Shown here piece by piece: positions 16,458-27,735 of a stretch of 64,000 nucleotides of DNA (positions within the stretch are counted from its first letter, which is position 1; every line of letters starts with the position of its first letter). The stretch covers positions 1 to 64,000 of the forward strand of contig NZ_NWVL01000037.1 in assembly GCF_002382885.1 (NCBI RefSeq). Reading direction: 5' to 3'. Made by a program: the position numbers and the translations under genes. This DNA is from Streptomyces sp. WZ.A104. GTDB taxonomy: Bacteria; Actinomycetota; Actinomycetes; Streptomycetales; Streptomycetaceae. The notes beneath the pieces were generated by a model. That model did no database searches, was not told the origin of the DNA, and was given only the letters and a program-made list of their open reading frames with translations.

Positions 16458-17837
16458 TCAGACCCGCTGCCAGAGGGCGGGTACGACGGGCGGGGTCCAG
16501 CCGGGCTGGGCCGTGTGCCCCTGGAGGCAGCGGTAGGTCGCTCCGCCGTACGTCACCGTGGCCCCGGTGGCGTACGTGGTGCCGGCCGCCCAGGTGCCGC
16601 CCGGCGGGTCGGTGGGCGGGTCCGTCGGCGGCGTGGTGGGCGGGTCGGTCGGGGTTCCGCTGGTGACCAGCGTCAGCCCGTACGCCTGGAGCGCCGGGAG
16701 GAGCGGCTGGAAGTACGTCGTACCGCCGGTCCGGCAGTTGCCGGAGCCGCCGGAGGTGACGCCCTGGGCCTGGCTGCCGGAGATGTACGAGCCGCCGGAG
16801 TCGCCCGGTTCGGCGCAGACGCTGGTGCGGGTCACGCCGGAGATGGTGCCCTCCGGGTAGGTGACGCTGGTGTTGAGCTGCTGGATGGTGCCGCAGTGCC
16901 AGCCGGTGGTGGAGCCGGAGCGGCAGACGGAGGCGCCGACGACGGACGGGGTGGAGCCGGTGACGGTGACGTCGCCGCGCCCGTAGCCGTTGACCAGGGG
17001 CTTCGCCACCCAGTTGGCGTTGGTGGCGACCCAGGCGTAGTCGCGGCCGGGGAAGGTCGAGCCCTGGAAGGTGCCCTGGGCCTGCTGGTTGACGCCGTTG
17101 GTCGTGGTGCCGGCCCGGCCGCAGTGGCCGGCGGTGACGAAGCCGTTCTGGGTGCCGCGCTTGACCGAGAAGCCGACGGAGCAACGGCCGGAGGGGTTCA
17201 TGTAGTACGCGTCGCCGCCCCGGATGTCCGCGAGGGCGCGGGGCTGCTCGGCGGACCGGACGACGGTGACGAGGTCCCTGCCGACCCCGGCCTCCTTCAG
17301 GAACACCCGGGCCGCCGAGTCGCTGGCGGCGTTCACGACGACCCGGTTGGCCTCGACGTCGACGTACCAGACGGGTACGTCCTTCGGCGCCTTGCGCAGC
17401 GCGGCCTTGTCGAGGGTCTCCTTGACGCCTTCGAGCCGGTCGAGGCTGTGGCCGACGACCTCGGCCCTCGCCCCGGCATCGGTGATGCGGTCGGTCTGGG
17501 AGGCGTCGGTGGTGGCGACGGTCAGAGCCGCCTCGTCGCCGCTGACCCGGGCCCCGGCGAAGCTGGCGCCGAGGGACTTCTCCAGCCCGGTGGCGACGGC
17601 GGCGGCGCGGTACTCGTTCGCTATCCGGGCCCTGGCGGCCTCCGCGTCGAGTCCGAGGTCGCGCTCCATGGCGGCCAGCAGTCCGGGGGACAGGCTGTCG
17701 GCGGAGACCGGTGGGGCGGCGGGGCCCGCGGAGCCGGCCGACGCCACTCCGGTCAGCCCGGCGAGGGCGAGTGCGCCCAGGGCCACCGTGGCGGTGCCGG
17801 CGGCGAAGGCGCGTCTGCGGAGCGTGGTTCTCTCCAC
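16458..17837 (-). CDS. sprC: Streptogrisin C-type serine protease with CBM5/12
   Basis: A 459-residue secreted S1 peptidase of the chymotrypsin/alpha-lytic group. The Sec/Tat-type signal peptide has an RRRAFAAG start. The alpha-lytic-type propeptide runs to about residue 202, and the mature enzyme starts near ADIRGGDAYYMN. The catalytic triad is probably H238 (TAGHCG), D266 (PGRDYAW) and S347 (EPGDSGGS). A TDPPTDPP linker and a C-terminal chitin/cellulose-binding module (TYATGATVTYGGATYRCLQG) follow, as in streptogrisin C of S. griseus. The GTG start has AGGAG seven bases upstream. Confidence 0.94.
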   Translation of the reverse strand: MERTTLRRRAFAAGTATVALGALALAGLTGVASAGSAGPAAPPVSADSLSPGLLAAMERDLGLDAEAARARIANEYRAAAVATGLEKSLGASFAGARVSGDEAALTVATTDASQTDRITDAGARAEVVGHSLDRLEGVKETLDKAALRKAPKDVPVWYVDVEANRVVVNAASDSAARVFLKEAGVGRDLVTVVRSAEQPRALADIRGGDAYYMNPSGRCSVGFSVKRGTQNGFVTAGHCGRAGTTTNGVNQQAQGTFQGSTFPGRDYAWVATNANWVAKPLVNGYGRGDVTVTGSTPSVVGASVCRSGSTTGWHCGTIQQLNTSVTYPEGTISGVTRTSVCAEPGDSGGSYISGSQAQGVTSGGSGNCRTGGTTYFQPLLPALQAYGLTLVTSGTPTDPPTTPPTDPPTDPPGGTWAAGTTYATGATVTYGGATYRCLQGHTAQPGWTPPVVPALWQRV

Positions 17838-18104
17838 GTAACTCTCCTTGGTTCAGGGGGTGTCCAGATCCGGCGGGGGTTGGTCCGGACCAGGGAATTG
17901 CCGAAACCGTAGCGGCGGCGCCGCCGGTCGCAGGAGATCCCGTTCGCCCCCCTCCCTCGGCGTTATGGGGCGCCCTCGGGGCCATGGAGGCCTCCCCGGC
18001 GCCCGGCTCCGCCCGGGCAGCGCCCCCGGGCGCCACCCCCTGAGCACCGGCCGGGGCCGGAACGCGTCTCCCCTCCCCTCCGGCGCCCGGGTAGCTTCGG
18101 CCCC

Positions 18105-18797
18105 ATGCACACAGGGCAACTGCTGGGCTCGGGACGCACCGCCGACGTGTACGCACTCGACGGCTCCTGGGTCCTTCGCCGCTACCGCGACCACACGGAC
18201 AGCACCGAGGAGCTGGCGGTGATGGCGTACGTCGGCGCCTTCGGCTTCCCGGTGCCGCGCATCGGCCTGCCCATCGAGGGGGCCCGCCCCACGGACCTGG
18301 TGCTCCAGCGGCTGTCCGGCCCCACCATGGCCGATGCCCTGCTGACCGGGACGCTCGGTGTGGCCGAGGCGGGCGCGCTGCTGGCCCGGCTGCTGCGCGA
18401 GCTCCACGCGATTCCGCCCCGGGTGTCGGCGAACCCGGAGGACCGCGTGCTCCACCTGGACCTGCATCCGGAGAACGTGATGCTGACGGGCGGGGGCGCG
18501 GTGGTGATCGACTGGTCCACCGCGGCGGAGGGCCCGCCCGGCCTGGACCGGGCGATGTCGGCGCTGACCCTGGCCCGGACCGCCCTCGACCCCGCGTTCC
18601 CGGCCGGGCCCCAGGTCCCTACGCTGCTGGCGGCCCTGCTCGCGGAGCTCGCCGACGACGGCGGCGCACCCCTCGCCGACCTGGCCCTGGCCCGCACCCG
18701 CCAACGGGCGAACCCGCACCTGACGGAGCACGAGCGGGGCTGCCTGGAGGAGGCGGTGGACCTGGTGATCGGGTGCGCTCCTGAGGGGCGGGCGTGA
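18105..18797 (+). CDS. Aminoglycoside-phosphotransferase-like kinase
   Basis: A 230-residue protein with the protein-kinase-like fold of the APH family. The N-lobe has LLGSGRTADVYALDG (the Gly loop) and VLRRYR. The catalytic loop is HLDLHPENVML and the metal-binding site is VIDWSTAAEG. The protein is short for APH enzymes, and its substrate is unknown; most such streptomycete proteins are not resistance enzymes. It is divergent from sprC and followed by a hexanucleotide repeat. Confidence 0.85.
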   Translation: MHTGQLLGSGRTADVYALDGSWVLRRYRDHTDSTEELAVMAYVGAFGFPVPRIGLPIEGARPTDLVLQRLSGPTMADALLTGTLGVAEAGALLARLLRELHAIPPRVSANPEDRVLHLDLHPENVMLTGGGAVVIDWSTAAEGPPGLDRAMSALTLARTALDPAFPAGPQVPTLLAALLAELADDGGAPLADLALARTRQRANPHLTEHERGCLEEAVDLVIGCAPEGRA

Positions 18798-18833
18798 GCA
18801 TCGGCATCGGCATCGGCATCGGCATCGGCATCG
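18798..18833. repeat. Hexanucleotide microsatellite (GCATCG x6)
   Basis: Six perfect copies of GCATCG start at 18798, immediately after the kinase stop codon (18795-18797). The copy number is probably variable between strains. Confidence 0.9.
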
Positions 18834-18962
18834 GCCGTGACAACGAGGACGAGCGTCACCCGTAGCGCTCTCCCGACCTCTGGCGATGCCCCCGTCTCTG
18901 GCGGTGCCCCCACCTTGCGCGCGGCTGCCCCCGCGCTTGACAGTCATCCCTCCTCAACACCA

Positions 18963-18989
18963 TGATTCCATTAATTGACTAGTGGAATC
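18963..18989. promoter_or_regulatory. Putative GntR (YtrA-type) operator
   Basis: GATTCCA and TGGAATC arms (7 bp, perfect) flank a 12-bp AT-rich centre (TTAATTGACTAG) about 15 bp before the ATPase start. The site is well placed for control by the YtrA-type GntR regulator encoded at the end of this operon. Confidence 0.5.
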
Positions 18990-19001
18990 GAGGCGAGGCG
19001 C

Positions 19002-19973
19002 GTGGCGTACACGAGCACTCCGAACGGGACTTCGGGGACCCCGGGGACTCCGGGCCATCCGGGCAACTGGGCGCTGGAGGCCCGCGGCCTGGGCAAGCGC
19101 TACCGGCGCGGCTGGGCGCTGCGCGACTGTTCCTTCCGGATTCCGACCGGACGCATCTGCGGCCTGGTCGGCCCGAACGGGGCGGGCAAGAGCACTCTGC
19201 TCGGGCTTGCGACCCGCCAGGTGCAGCCGACGGCCGGCGAACTGCGGATCTTCGGCGTACCGGTCCACGACCCGGCCGTCATGCCGAGATTCGCCTTTCT
19301 GGGCCAGGAGAAGCCGCTGTTCAAGCGGTTCACCGTGGCGGACACCCTGCGGATGGGCGCCGAGCTGAACCCCGGCTGGGACGCGGCGGCCGCCGACCGG
19401 ATCGTCCGCTCGGGCAATGTCCCGCCGCACGCGAGGGTCGGCACGCTCTCCGGAGGCCAGCGCACCCGACTGGCCTTCGCGCTCGCCTTCGGCAAGCGGC
19501 CCGAGCTGTTGCTTCTGGACGAGCCGATGGCGGACCTCGACCCGCTGGCCCGCGACGAGATGACCACCCTGCTGATGGCGGAGGCCGTCGAGCGCGGGAC
19601 CACGGTCGTGATGTCCTCGCACCTGCTGACCGAGCTGGAGGACATGTGCGACTACCTGCTGGTCGTCGCTGACGGCCGCATCCGGATGGCCGGTGACGCC
19701 GACGCGCTGGTCCCGGCCCACGCACTGGTCACCGGGGTGGCCCGGGACGGCGCCCTGCCGGCGGAGCTCGACCACCACACCGTGGTCGAAACCCGCCTCC
19801 AGGGACGGCAGTTCCGGGCGATGATCCGGCCGAAGGGCCCCCTTCCGGCCGACTGGGAGCGGGTCGAACCCTCCCTGGAGGAGGTTCTCCTCGCCCATCT
19901 CCGTTCCCCGGACGCGCCCTCGCTCTACACCCAGGGCGCCCGCGTCGAGGCCGAAGGGACCCAGGCCGCATGA
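19002..19973 (+). CDS. ABC transporter ATP-binding protein
   Basis: A 323-residue ATPase. Walker A (GPNGAGKST) is at about residues 57-65, the signature is LSGGQRTRLAFALAF, and LLLLDEPMADLDPLARDE is Walker B with the D-loop. The switch His is in MSSHLLTELEDMCD. The first 20 residues are a Gly/Thr/Pro-rich extension. The GTG at 19002 has GAGGCGAGG upstream; a TTG at 18975 is in frame but lies inside the palindromic operator. The stop overlaps the permease start (ATGA). This is a YtrB/CcmA-like system of three genes with a GntR repressor. Confidence 0.92.
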   Translation: MAYTSTPNGTSGTPGTPGHPGNWALEARGLGKRYRRGWALRDCSFRIPTGRICGLVGPNGAGKSTLLGLATRQVQPTAGELRIFGVPVHDPAVMPRFAFLGQEKPLFKRFTVADTLRMGAELNPGWDAAAADRIVRSGNVPPHARVGTLSGGQRTRLAFALAFGKRPELLLLDEPMADLDPLARDEMTTLLMAEAVERGTTVVMSSHLLTELEDMCDYLLVVADGRIRMAGDADALVPAHALVTGVARDGALPAELDHHTVVETRLQGRQFRAMIRPKGPLPADWERVEPSLEEVLLAHLRSPDAPSLYTQGARVEAEGTQAA

Positions 19974-20950
19974 GCAGCACCACCACTCTCACCGGGACGA
20001 AGCCCACCGGACTCGGCTCCGGGCGGCGCCTGTTGCGCGGAATGCCGTGGCTCGTCGTACGCCAGCACCGGACCGCGATGGTCTGCGTCCTCGGCCTCAC
20101 CCTGCTGGGCGCGCTCTGGATCGTGTACGAGCGCCACGAGCTGATCCAGGCGCTCGACGCGGCCGGCTGGCCCGGGAAGGACGCCGGCGACCCGCTCCAG
20201 GGCGACCGGGGCTACGGCTACATCACCACCATCCTCGGCGGCCTCCCGCTGATCCTCGCCGTCTTCGTCGGCGCCCCGCTGATCGCGGGCGACCAGGAGA
20301 ACGGCACCGCGCAGCTGGTCACCACCCAGTCCGTGACCCGCCGCCAGTGGCTGATCGCCAAGCTGGGGCTGGCCTACACCCTCGCCCTGGTCTCCGGTCT
20401 GGTGCTCTCGGCGCTGTTCACCTGGTGGTGGGAGCCGTACCGCTCCCTCTTCCCCAGCCAGTGGATCGACGGCACGATCTTCGACAACACGGGCCCGGTC
20501 CTGCCCGCGTTCCTGCTCTTCTTCACCGCCGCGGGCATCACCATCGGCTGCCTGGCGCGCCGGGTGCTCCCGGCGATGGTGGTCACGTTCCTCTTCACGG
20601 TCGTCGCACAGTTCGCCTGGGACGAGGTACGCGTACGCCTCGGCTCCACGCAGATGTTCACGTACCCGATGGACAGCGAACTCCCGGCCCGCTTCAGCGA
20701 GTCGTACGAGGTGGACCGCTGGGTCGGCAACGCCAACGGCGAGCTCTTCGGCTGGGGCACCTGTGCCGAGGCGACCGAGAAGGCGCAGAACGCGTGCATC
20801 GAGGAGCACGGCATCGTCAACGACGTCATCGAGTACCTCGACTACAGCCAGATGGCGGCGATGCAGTGGACCGCGGCGGGTCTGCTGCTCGCCGGAACGG
20901 CCCTGCTCACCGGGTTCACCCTGTGGCGGGTCTCGCGCCGTCCGCTGTAG
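19970..20950 (+). CDS. ABC transporter permease
   Basis: A 326-residue membrane protein with about six helices. The first (MVCVLGLTLLGALWIVYE) is followed by a 60-residue loop, then ILGGLPLILAVFVGAPLIAG and the ABC-2-like motif GDQENGTAQLVTTQSVTRRQW, and a last helix TAAGLLLAGTALLTGFTLW. It is coupled to the ATPase gene by a 4-bp overlap. The transported compound is unknown; similar operons respond to cell-wall antibiotics in other Gram-positives. Confidence 0.9.
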   Translation: MSSTTTLTGTKPTGLGSGRRLLRGMPWLVVRQHRTAMVCVLGLTLLGALWIVYERHELIQALDAAGWPGKDAGDPLQGDRGYGYITTILGGLPLILAVFVGAPLIAGDQENGTAQLVTTQSVTRRQWLIAKLGLAYTLALVSGLVLSALFTWWWEPYRSLFPSQWIDGTIFDNTGPVLPAFLLFFTAAGITIGCLARRVLPAMVVTFLFTVVAQFAWDEVRVRLGSTQMFTYPMDSELPARFSESYEVDRWVGNANGELFGWGTCAEATEKAQNACIEEHGIVNDVIEYLDYSQMAAMQWTAAGLLLAGTALLTGFTLWRVSRRPL

Positions 20951-21020
20951 GCACGACCCCGTCCCCCTGTGTCCCGTCCCCCTACGTAAAGTGTCGGCAA
21001 TCGAGCGGAAGGTGAAGTCC

Positions 21021-21416
21021 GTGGTCGTGTTCCGCATCGACCGGCGCAGCGGAGTGGCGACGTATCTCCAGATCGTCCGCCAGGTCGAACAGGCGCTGCG
21101 CATGGGGGCGCTGGAGGAGGGCGACCGCCTGCCCACCGCCGCCCAGGTCGCCGCGACCACCAAGGTCAACCCGAACACGACTCTCAAGGCCTACCGCGAA
21201 CTGGAACGCGCGGGCCTCGCCGAGGTGCGCCAGGGCGCGGGCACCTTCATCACCCGCTCCCTCGCCCAGCCCCAGTCCGGCCCCGATTCCCCCTTGCGTG
21301 CCGCCCTCGCCGACTGGATGACCCAGGCCCGTGCGGAAGGTCTCACCGGCCAGGACGTCACGGCCCTGTTCCGTTCGGCGTTCGAGACGGCCTACCCGGG
21401 GGAGGCGGCGGACTGA
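21021..21416 (+). CDS. GntR family regulator (YtrA subfamily)
   Basis: A 131-residue regulator. The winged helix (about residues 10-75) contains GVATYLQIVRQVEQALRMG, GDRLPTAAQVAATTKVNPNTTLKAYRELERAG and the wing LAEVRQGAGTFIT. The short C-terminal tail identifies the YtrA subfamily, whose members usually repress their own ABC transporter operon. GTG at 21021 is chosen because GGAAGG lies at proper distance. It is the third gene of the ABC operon; the palindrome at 18963-18989 is the best candidate operator. Confidence 0.88.
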   Translation: MVVFRIDRRSGVATYLQIVRQVEQALRMGALEEGDRLPTAAQVAATTKVNPNTTLKAYRELERAGLAEVRQGAGTFITRSLAQPQSGPDSPLRAALADWMTQARAEGLTGQDVTALFRSAFETAYPGEAAD

Positions 21417-21460
21417 CCGGGCGGGGCTCCGCTCCGGTACGGCCAAGGCCGCCGCCTCCC

Positions 21461-23695
<2,235 letters not shown>

Positions 23696-24342
23696 ACTGA
23701 CCCGATCCCCCCATGGCCGGTCCCCCCGCGGTCGTTCGCGCCCGCCCAGAATAGGAGCCCGGCGCACCGACCACGAGGCGGGCACCTCCTTCCGGCCGTC
23801 AACGGGCCTGCCCACCACCCCATTTCGCCACGTCACATGCGCCCCGCGCCCGCGTCCACGAGCAACGGCACCCGGGCGAATGCCTCTTGGTCCAAGGCCC
23901 GAACGGTGCTCTGCCGGGACTTCCGACATCCAGGTGCCCCATGCCCGCCCACATGCCTGGCCGAATGCCCGCCCGCGTACCAGCTTGCCTGCCCGGCCGC
24001 GTGATCCCGCCCTCATTCCCCACCGCCACCGCCACCGCCCCCGCCACGATGTCCGCGCATTATCCGCGCATTCACTTTCGACCGTGTGACCGGCATCTCA
24101 TGAATCGCCGCCCACCGCGGCGACCTGGGGGCATGCAGAGAAGACATGGAAGATGCAGGCCATTGGCTTGTGTCCAGATCATGCGCTGTATGTAATTTCT
24201 CCGCTTGCAGGTCCCGTGCAATCAAGAACGCACATCAGCTGCAAGACGGAGAAACGCACGACCCGCCCCTTCGCGAACTGCCCGACGCCTTGGCAACGTC
24301 GAATGAATTGGCCACCACCGAAATGAACATGGATTGCCTCGG
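23696..24342. other. Long intergenic region with no recognised gene
   Basis: A gap of 647 bp lies between the kinase (minus) and the MFS gene (plus). It contains simple repeats such as CCACCGCCACCGCCACCG near 24020, and AT-richer sequence at 24060-24240. Short frames are present, but none has convincing codon bias or a ribosome-binding site. The promoters of both flanking genes must be here. Confidence 0.4.
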
Positions 24343-25557
24343 ATGAGCGTCACAGAAAAGACAGCCGCGCCGCAGGGACAGGACGGCCGCGGCAGGTTCG
24401 TCCCGCTCCTCGCGCTGGGCACGTTCGCCCTGGGAGTGGATGCCTACGTGATGGCAGGGCTGCTGCCCCACGTCTCGTCGGACCTGCACGTCCCGGCGTC
24501 GGCGGCCGGGCAGATAGTCACCGTCTTCACGCTCTGCTACGCACTGGGCGGGCCCGTCTTCGCCACTCTCCTGGCCAAACGGCCGGCGAAGGTGGTGCTC
24601 GGCGTGGCCCTGGTCGTCTTCACGATCGGCAATGCCATGACCGCCCTCGCCCCCACCCTGGCGGTCCTCCTGATCGCCCGCGCGGTGGCGGGCATCGGCG
24701 CGGGCGTGTACTCCCCCATAGCCGCCGCCACGGCGGCGGGCCTCGCCACTCCGGAACGCCGTGGCCGCGCTCTCGCCACCGTCATGGGCGGGTTGAGCAT
24801 CGGTACGGTCATCGGTGTCCCGGCCGGAATGCTCCTCGCCTCGCACGTGGGGTGGCGCGGCACGCTGTGGCTGATCACCGCGCTGGGCGTGGTCGCCCTC
24901 ATCGGCATCGTGCGGCTGCCGAAGATCGAGGTGAGTCCGCCGCCTCCGCTGGGCCGGCGGGTGCGCGCCCTCGCCGGCGGCCGGATCGCCGGTATCGTCT
25001 GCGTCTCGCTGCTCGGCGGCATCGCCAGCCTCGGCCTGTACACCTACCTCGCCGAGTTCCTCCTCGACGCCGCCCACACCGACCGGACAGTCTGGGCCAT
25101 GTGGGCCTGGGGAGCGGGAGGCATCGTCGGCAGCCTCCTCATCGGCCCCGTCGTGGACCGGACCCGCCGCCCCTTCGCCGCGGTCACCTGCATCCTGGTC
25201 CTCATCGTGGCGAGCCAACTCGTCCTGCCCGCCGCCGCGCACGCCTCCGCGGCCTGGGCCGTCGTCCCGCTGGTGATCTGGGGCGCGGCAGGCTGGGCCG
25301 TACAGGTCCCGCAGCAGCACCAGCTGATCGCCGCCCAGCCCCGACAGGCCACCGTCGCCGTCTCGCTGAACAGCTCCGCCGTCTACCTCGGCAGCGGTAT
25401 CGGGTCCGCGCTCGGCGGCCTGGTGCTGGGCCTCGGCACGGCCCCGGCCTCGCTGCCGTACTGCACAGGAGCCCTCACCGTGGTCGCCCTCGTTCTGCAC
25501 CTGACGGTGGTACGTGGCGCCGTCCGGCGCGGGGAAAGGGCCACCCAAGCCCCCTGA
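24343..25557 (+). CDS. Major facilitator superfamily transporter (arabinose-efflux-like)
   Basis: A 404-residue, 12-helix MFS exporter of the AraJ/PbuE/Cmx type. The first helix is PLLALGTFALGVDAYVMAGLL with the D-A-Y motif of drug-proton antiporters. RAVAGIGAGVYSPIAAATAAGL and RRGRALATVMGGLSIGTVIGVPAGMLLA correspond to motifs B and C. The central loop is short. It is followed after 37 bp by a LysR gene in the same direction. The ATG at 24343 is preferred to the TTG at 24334. Confidence 0.9.
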   Translation: MSVTEKTAAPQGQDGRGRFVPLLALGTFALGVDAYVMAGLLPHVSSDLHVPASAAGQIVTVFTLCYALGGPVFATLLAKRPAKVVLGVALVVFTIGNAMTALAPTLAVLLIARAVAGIGAGVYSPIAAATAAGLATPERRGRALATVMGGLSIGTVIGVPAGMLLASHVGWRGTLWLITALGVVALIGIVRLPKIEVSPPPPLGRRVRALAGGRIAGIVCVSLLGGIASLGLYTYLAEFLLDAAHTDRTVWAMWAWGAGGIVGSLLIGPVVDRTRRPFAAVTCILVLIVASQLVLPAAAHASAAWAVVPLVIWGAAGWAVQVPQQHQLIAAQPRQATVAVSLNSSAVYLGSGIGSALGGLVLGLGTAPASLPYCTGALTVVALVLHLTVVRGAVRRGERATQAP

Positions 25558-25594
25558 CCTGGGCAAACACCCACCCCTGGCTAGCATTGCCCCC

Positions 25595-26521
25595 ATGGAT
25601 ATCGGACTGCGTCATTTGCGATGCTTTCTCGCCCTGGCGGAGGAACAGCACTTCACCTGGGCCGCGGACCGTCTCGGTATCTCCCAGCCCACCCTCAGCC
25701 GCCACATCCAGCGCCTGGAGGGAGCACTGGGCCGCGCCCTGGTGGACCGCAGCACCCGCCACCCCACCCTCACCGCGGAGGGACACCGCCTTCGGGCCGA
25801 CCTCCAAGTTCTCCTGCCCCAACTGGAATCAGCGCTCCGGCCCGCCGAGCCGCAGTCCTCACTGCGACTCGGCTACGCCTGGGGCTTCCCCCTCCGGCGC
25901 GGCCGCCAGGCGCAGGCCACGCTGGAGGAACGCGACCTCGTCCTCGTGCAGACCGTACGCCGGGACGACCGCACCGCCGGACTGCGCGAGGGCGCCGTCG
26001 ATGCCGCCCTGCTCTGGGGGGCCGTCCACAACCCCCGCCTGGTCACCACCGAGGTCCTGCGCGAGCCGCGCATCGCGGCGGTCTCCCGGGCCTCCACCCT
26101 GGCGGTGCGCGAGCGCGTCACCTGGCGCGACCTCGGGCGCCGCTGCATCGTCGTCAACACCGTCAGCGGCACACTCACCCCCCAGGACTGGCCGGCCGAC
26201 GCCACCCCCGAGATCGGCGCGGAAGTCTCCAACATCGAGGAGTACCTCCACGCCGTCGCCGGCCGCCGCGGCGTCGGCGTACTGCCGGTTTCGGTGGCCG
26301 CACAGCACCCGGACCCGGACATCCTCCACCTGCCGCTCTCGGGCGCCCCGCCAGCCGTCCTCACCTACGCCTACCCGCGCACCAACCCCCACCCCCACGC
26401 CGCCGCCTTCGGCCGCGCCCTGCAAGACCCCCGCCCCGGCCGCACCGCGCGCACAGCCGCCTCCCCCCTCCCCGCCGCCGGCCGAAGGCGGGCCGAGAAC
26501 CGCGCCCGACCCCGTACATGA
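25595..26521 (+). CDS. LysR family transcriptional regulator
   Basis: A 308-residue LysR-type regulator. The N-terminal helix-turn-helix (residues 1-60) reads LRHLRCFLALAEEQHFTWAADRLGISQPTLSRHIQRLE. The effector domain follows, ending in a Pro/Arg-rich tail. TAGCAT at 25582-25587 sits seven bases before the ATG, so transcripts may be leaderless. It probably controls the MFS gene ahead of it, though the two are not divergent as is usual for LysR pairs. Confidence 0.88.
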   Translation: MDIGLRHLRCFLALAEEQHFTWAADRLGISQPTLSRHIQRLEGALGRALVDRSTRHPTLTAEGHRLRADLQVLLPQLESALRPAEPQSSLRLGYAWGFPLRRGRQAQATLEERDLVLVQTVRRDDRTAGLREGAVDAALLWGAVHNPRLVTTEVLREPRIAAVSRASTLAVRERVTWRDLGRRCIVVNTVSGTLTPQDWPADATPEIGAEVSNIEEYLHAVAGRRGVGVLPVSVAAQHPDPDILHLPLSGAPPAVLTYAYPRTNPHPHAAAFGRALQDPRPGRTARTAASPLPAAGRRRAENRARPRT

Positions 26522-26644
26522 GCGGGCTTCGACGCGATCCCGACTGCGGACTACCGTTGTTGTAGACGGACTTGATGCCTTGGATGGTGCCGGACCAGTT
26601 GCCGTGCCGATAGTGCTTCCGGGCCGTGCCGTGTGACCCCGCCC

Positions 26645-27499
26645 CTACTGTCGTGCGCTTGTCGCCGCCCAGCTGCCCAGCAGCTTCAACGCGCCTTCCG
26701 CGGTGCCGCAGGGAGCGGTGAAGATGACGAGCGACTGGCCCTCGTCGCCGGGCAGGGCCAGGGTCTCGTAGGCGAGGTCGAACCGGCCGGCCACCGGGTG
26801 GTCGAAGGTCTTGGCGCCATGCGTCTTCTCCTGGACTTCCTGCTCCGCCCACCACCCCCGGAACTCAGGGCTGTGGTCACTGAGTTCCGCGACGAGGTGC
26901 CCCAGACGTGCCTGGTGCGCATGGCGGGCGGCTGAGAAGCGCAGGAACCCGACGGTCTGGCGGGCGACCTGCTCCCAATGCGGGTAGAGACTGCGGGCCG
27001 CGTTGTCCAGGAAGATGTAGCGGGCGATGTTCAAGGTGCCCGCCGGGACACCGGCGGAGCCGGGGATCAGGGCCAGGGCGAGGTCATTGGCGGCGAGTAC
27101 GTCCATGTCGAGATCGAGGACGTACGCGGGCACGGCACCCACGGCATCCAGAAGCCTGCGGACCTCCGGACGCACCCGCTGCGCCTCGGGAGACAGGGAC
27201 TCGCCCGCCCGGTGCTGCGGCGGGCGGGCGAGAGCGTACAGATGAGCCCGCTCCGTCGCGTCCAGGCGCAGCACACGGGCCAGCGCGTCCAGCACGGAAT
27301 CCGAGGGGTTGGTCGCGCGGCCCTGCTCCAGACGCGTGTAGTAGACAGTGCTCACCCCGGCGAGTTCCGCCACCTCCTCGCGGCGCAGCCCCGGCACCCG
27401 CCGTCGGCCCAGCACAGGGACGCCCGCGACCTGAGGCGTCACGTGCGACCGCCGTGAATGGAGAAATCCCCCCAGCTCACGCGCCTGCTTCACGGCCAC
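26645..27499 (-). CDS. XRE regulator with MmyB-like ligand-binding domain
   Basis: A 284-residue regulator. The helix-turn-helix is at about residues 30-85 (VPGLRREEVAELAGVSTVYYTRLEQGRATNPSDSVL), followed by LARPPQ and the MmyB-like (PAS-fold) domain from about 105, with YVLDLDMDVLAANDLALAL, WEQVARQTVGFLRF and FDHPVAGRFDLAYETL. MmyB is the methylenomycin activator; in related proteins this domain binds fatty-acid-like ligands. It is divergent from an MDR-family oxidoreductase, and a perfect inverted repeat lies between them, a layout typical of local control. Confidence 0.9.
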   Translation of the reverse strand: MAVKQARELGGFLHSRRSHVTPQVAGVPVLGRRRVPGLRREEVAELAGVSTVYYTRLEQGRATNPSDSVLDALARVLRLDATERAHLYALARPPQHRAGESLSPEAQRVRPEVRRLLDAVGAVPAYVLDLDMDVLAANDLALALIPGSAGVPAGTLNIARYIFLDNAARSLYPHWEQVARQTVGFLRFSAARHAHQARLGHLVAELSDHSPEFRGWWAEQEVQEKTHGAKTFDHPVAGRFDLAYETLALPGDEGQSLVIFTAPCGTAEGALKLLGSWAATSARQ

Positions 27500-27583
27500 C
27501 CCTGGTTCGTCCTCGTCGGAGCGGGCCGGTCCTTCCCACCACCACCGACGTCAGTATGCCCTCGGCCAAAGGCGCCGTCCGGT

Positions 27584-27630
27584 CCCCGTCAGTACCACCC
27601 TCCACGGTCTGGAGGGTGGTACTGACGGGG
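27584..27630. promoter_or_regulatory. Perfect 21-bp inverted repeat in a divergent promoter region
   Basis: The arms 27584-27604 and 27610-27630 are exact reverse complements around the 5-base centre CGGTC; each contains GTCAGTACCACCC or its complement. The site lies between the MmyB-type regulator (minus, start 27499) and the oxidoreductase (plus, start 27736). It is probably the regulator operator, but a stable RNA hairpin is an alternative. Confidence 0.75.
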
Positions 27631-27735
27631 TAATGGCTGGCAGGGCTTCTCCGGTCCACGGTTGAGCACAGTGCGTACCGCACAGCCGTCGCCCCTGAGG
27701 CCGACGGCTCGTTTCAGACTTTAGGAGCACCGGTC

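Noticed and set aside
15546..17912. Plus-strand frame of 788 codons across the dioxygenase and protease genes
   Set aside because: Gly/Ala/Val-rich shadow with no ribosome-binding site; both minus-strand proteins are well-known secreted enzymes.
18798..18833. GCATCG repeats as a CRISPR-like array
   Set aside because: Unit is six bases with no spacers; it is a simple microsatellite.
23887..24195. Frame of 102 codons in the long intergenic region
   Set aside because: Pro/Arg-rich, no ribosome-binding site and no recognisable motif.
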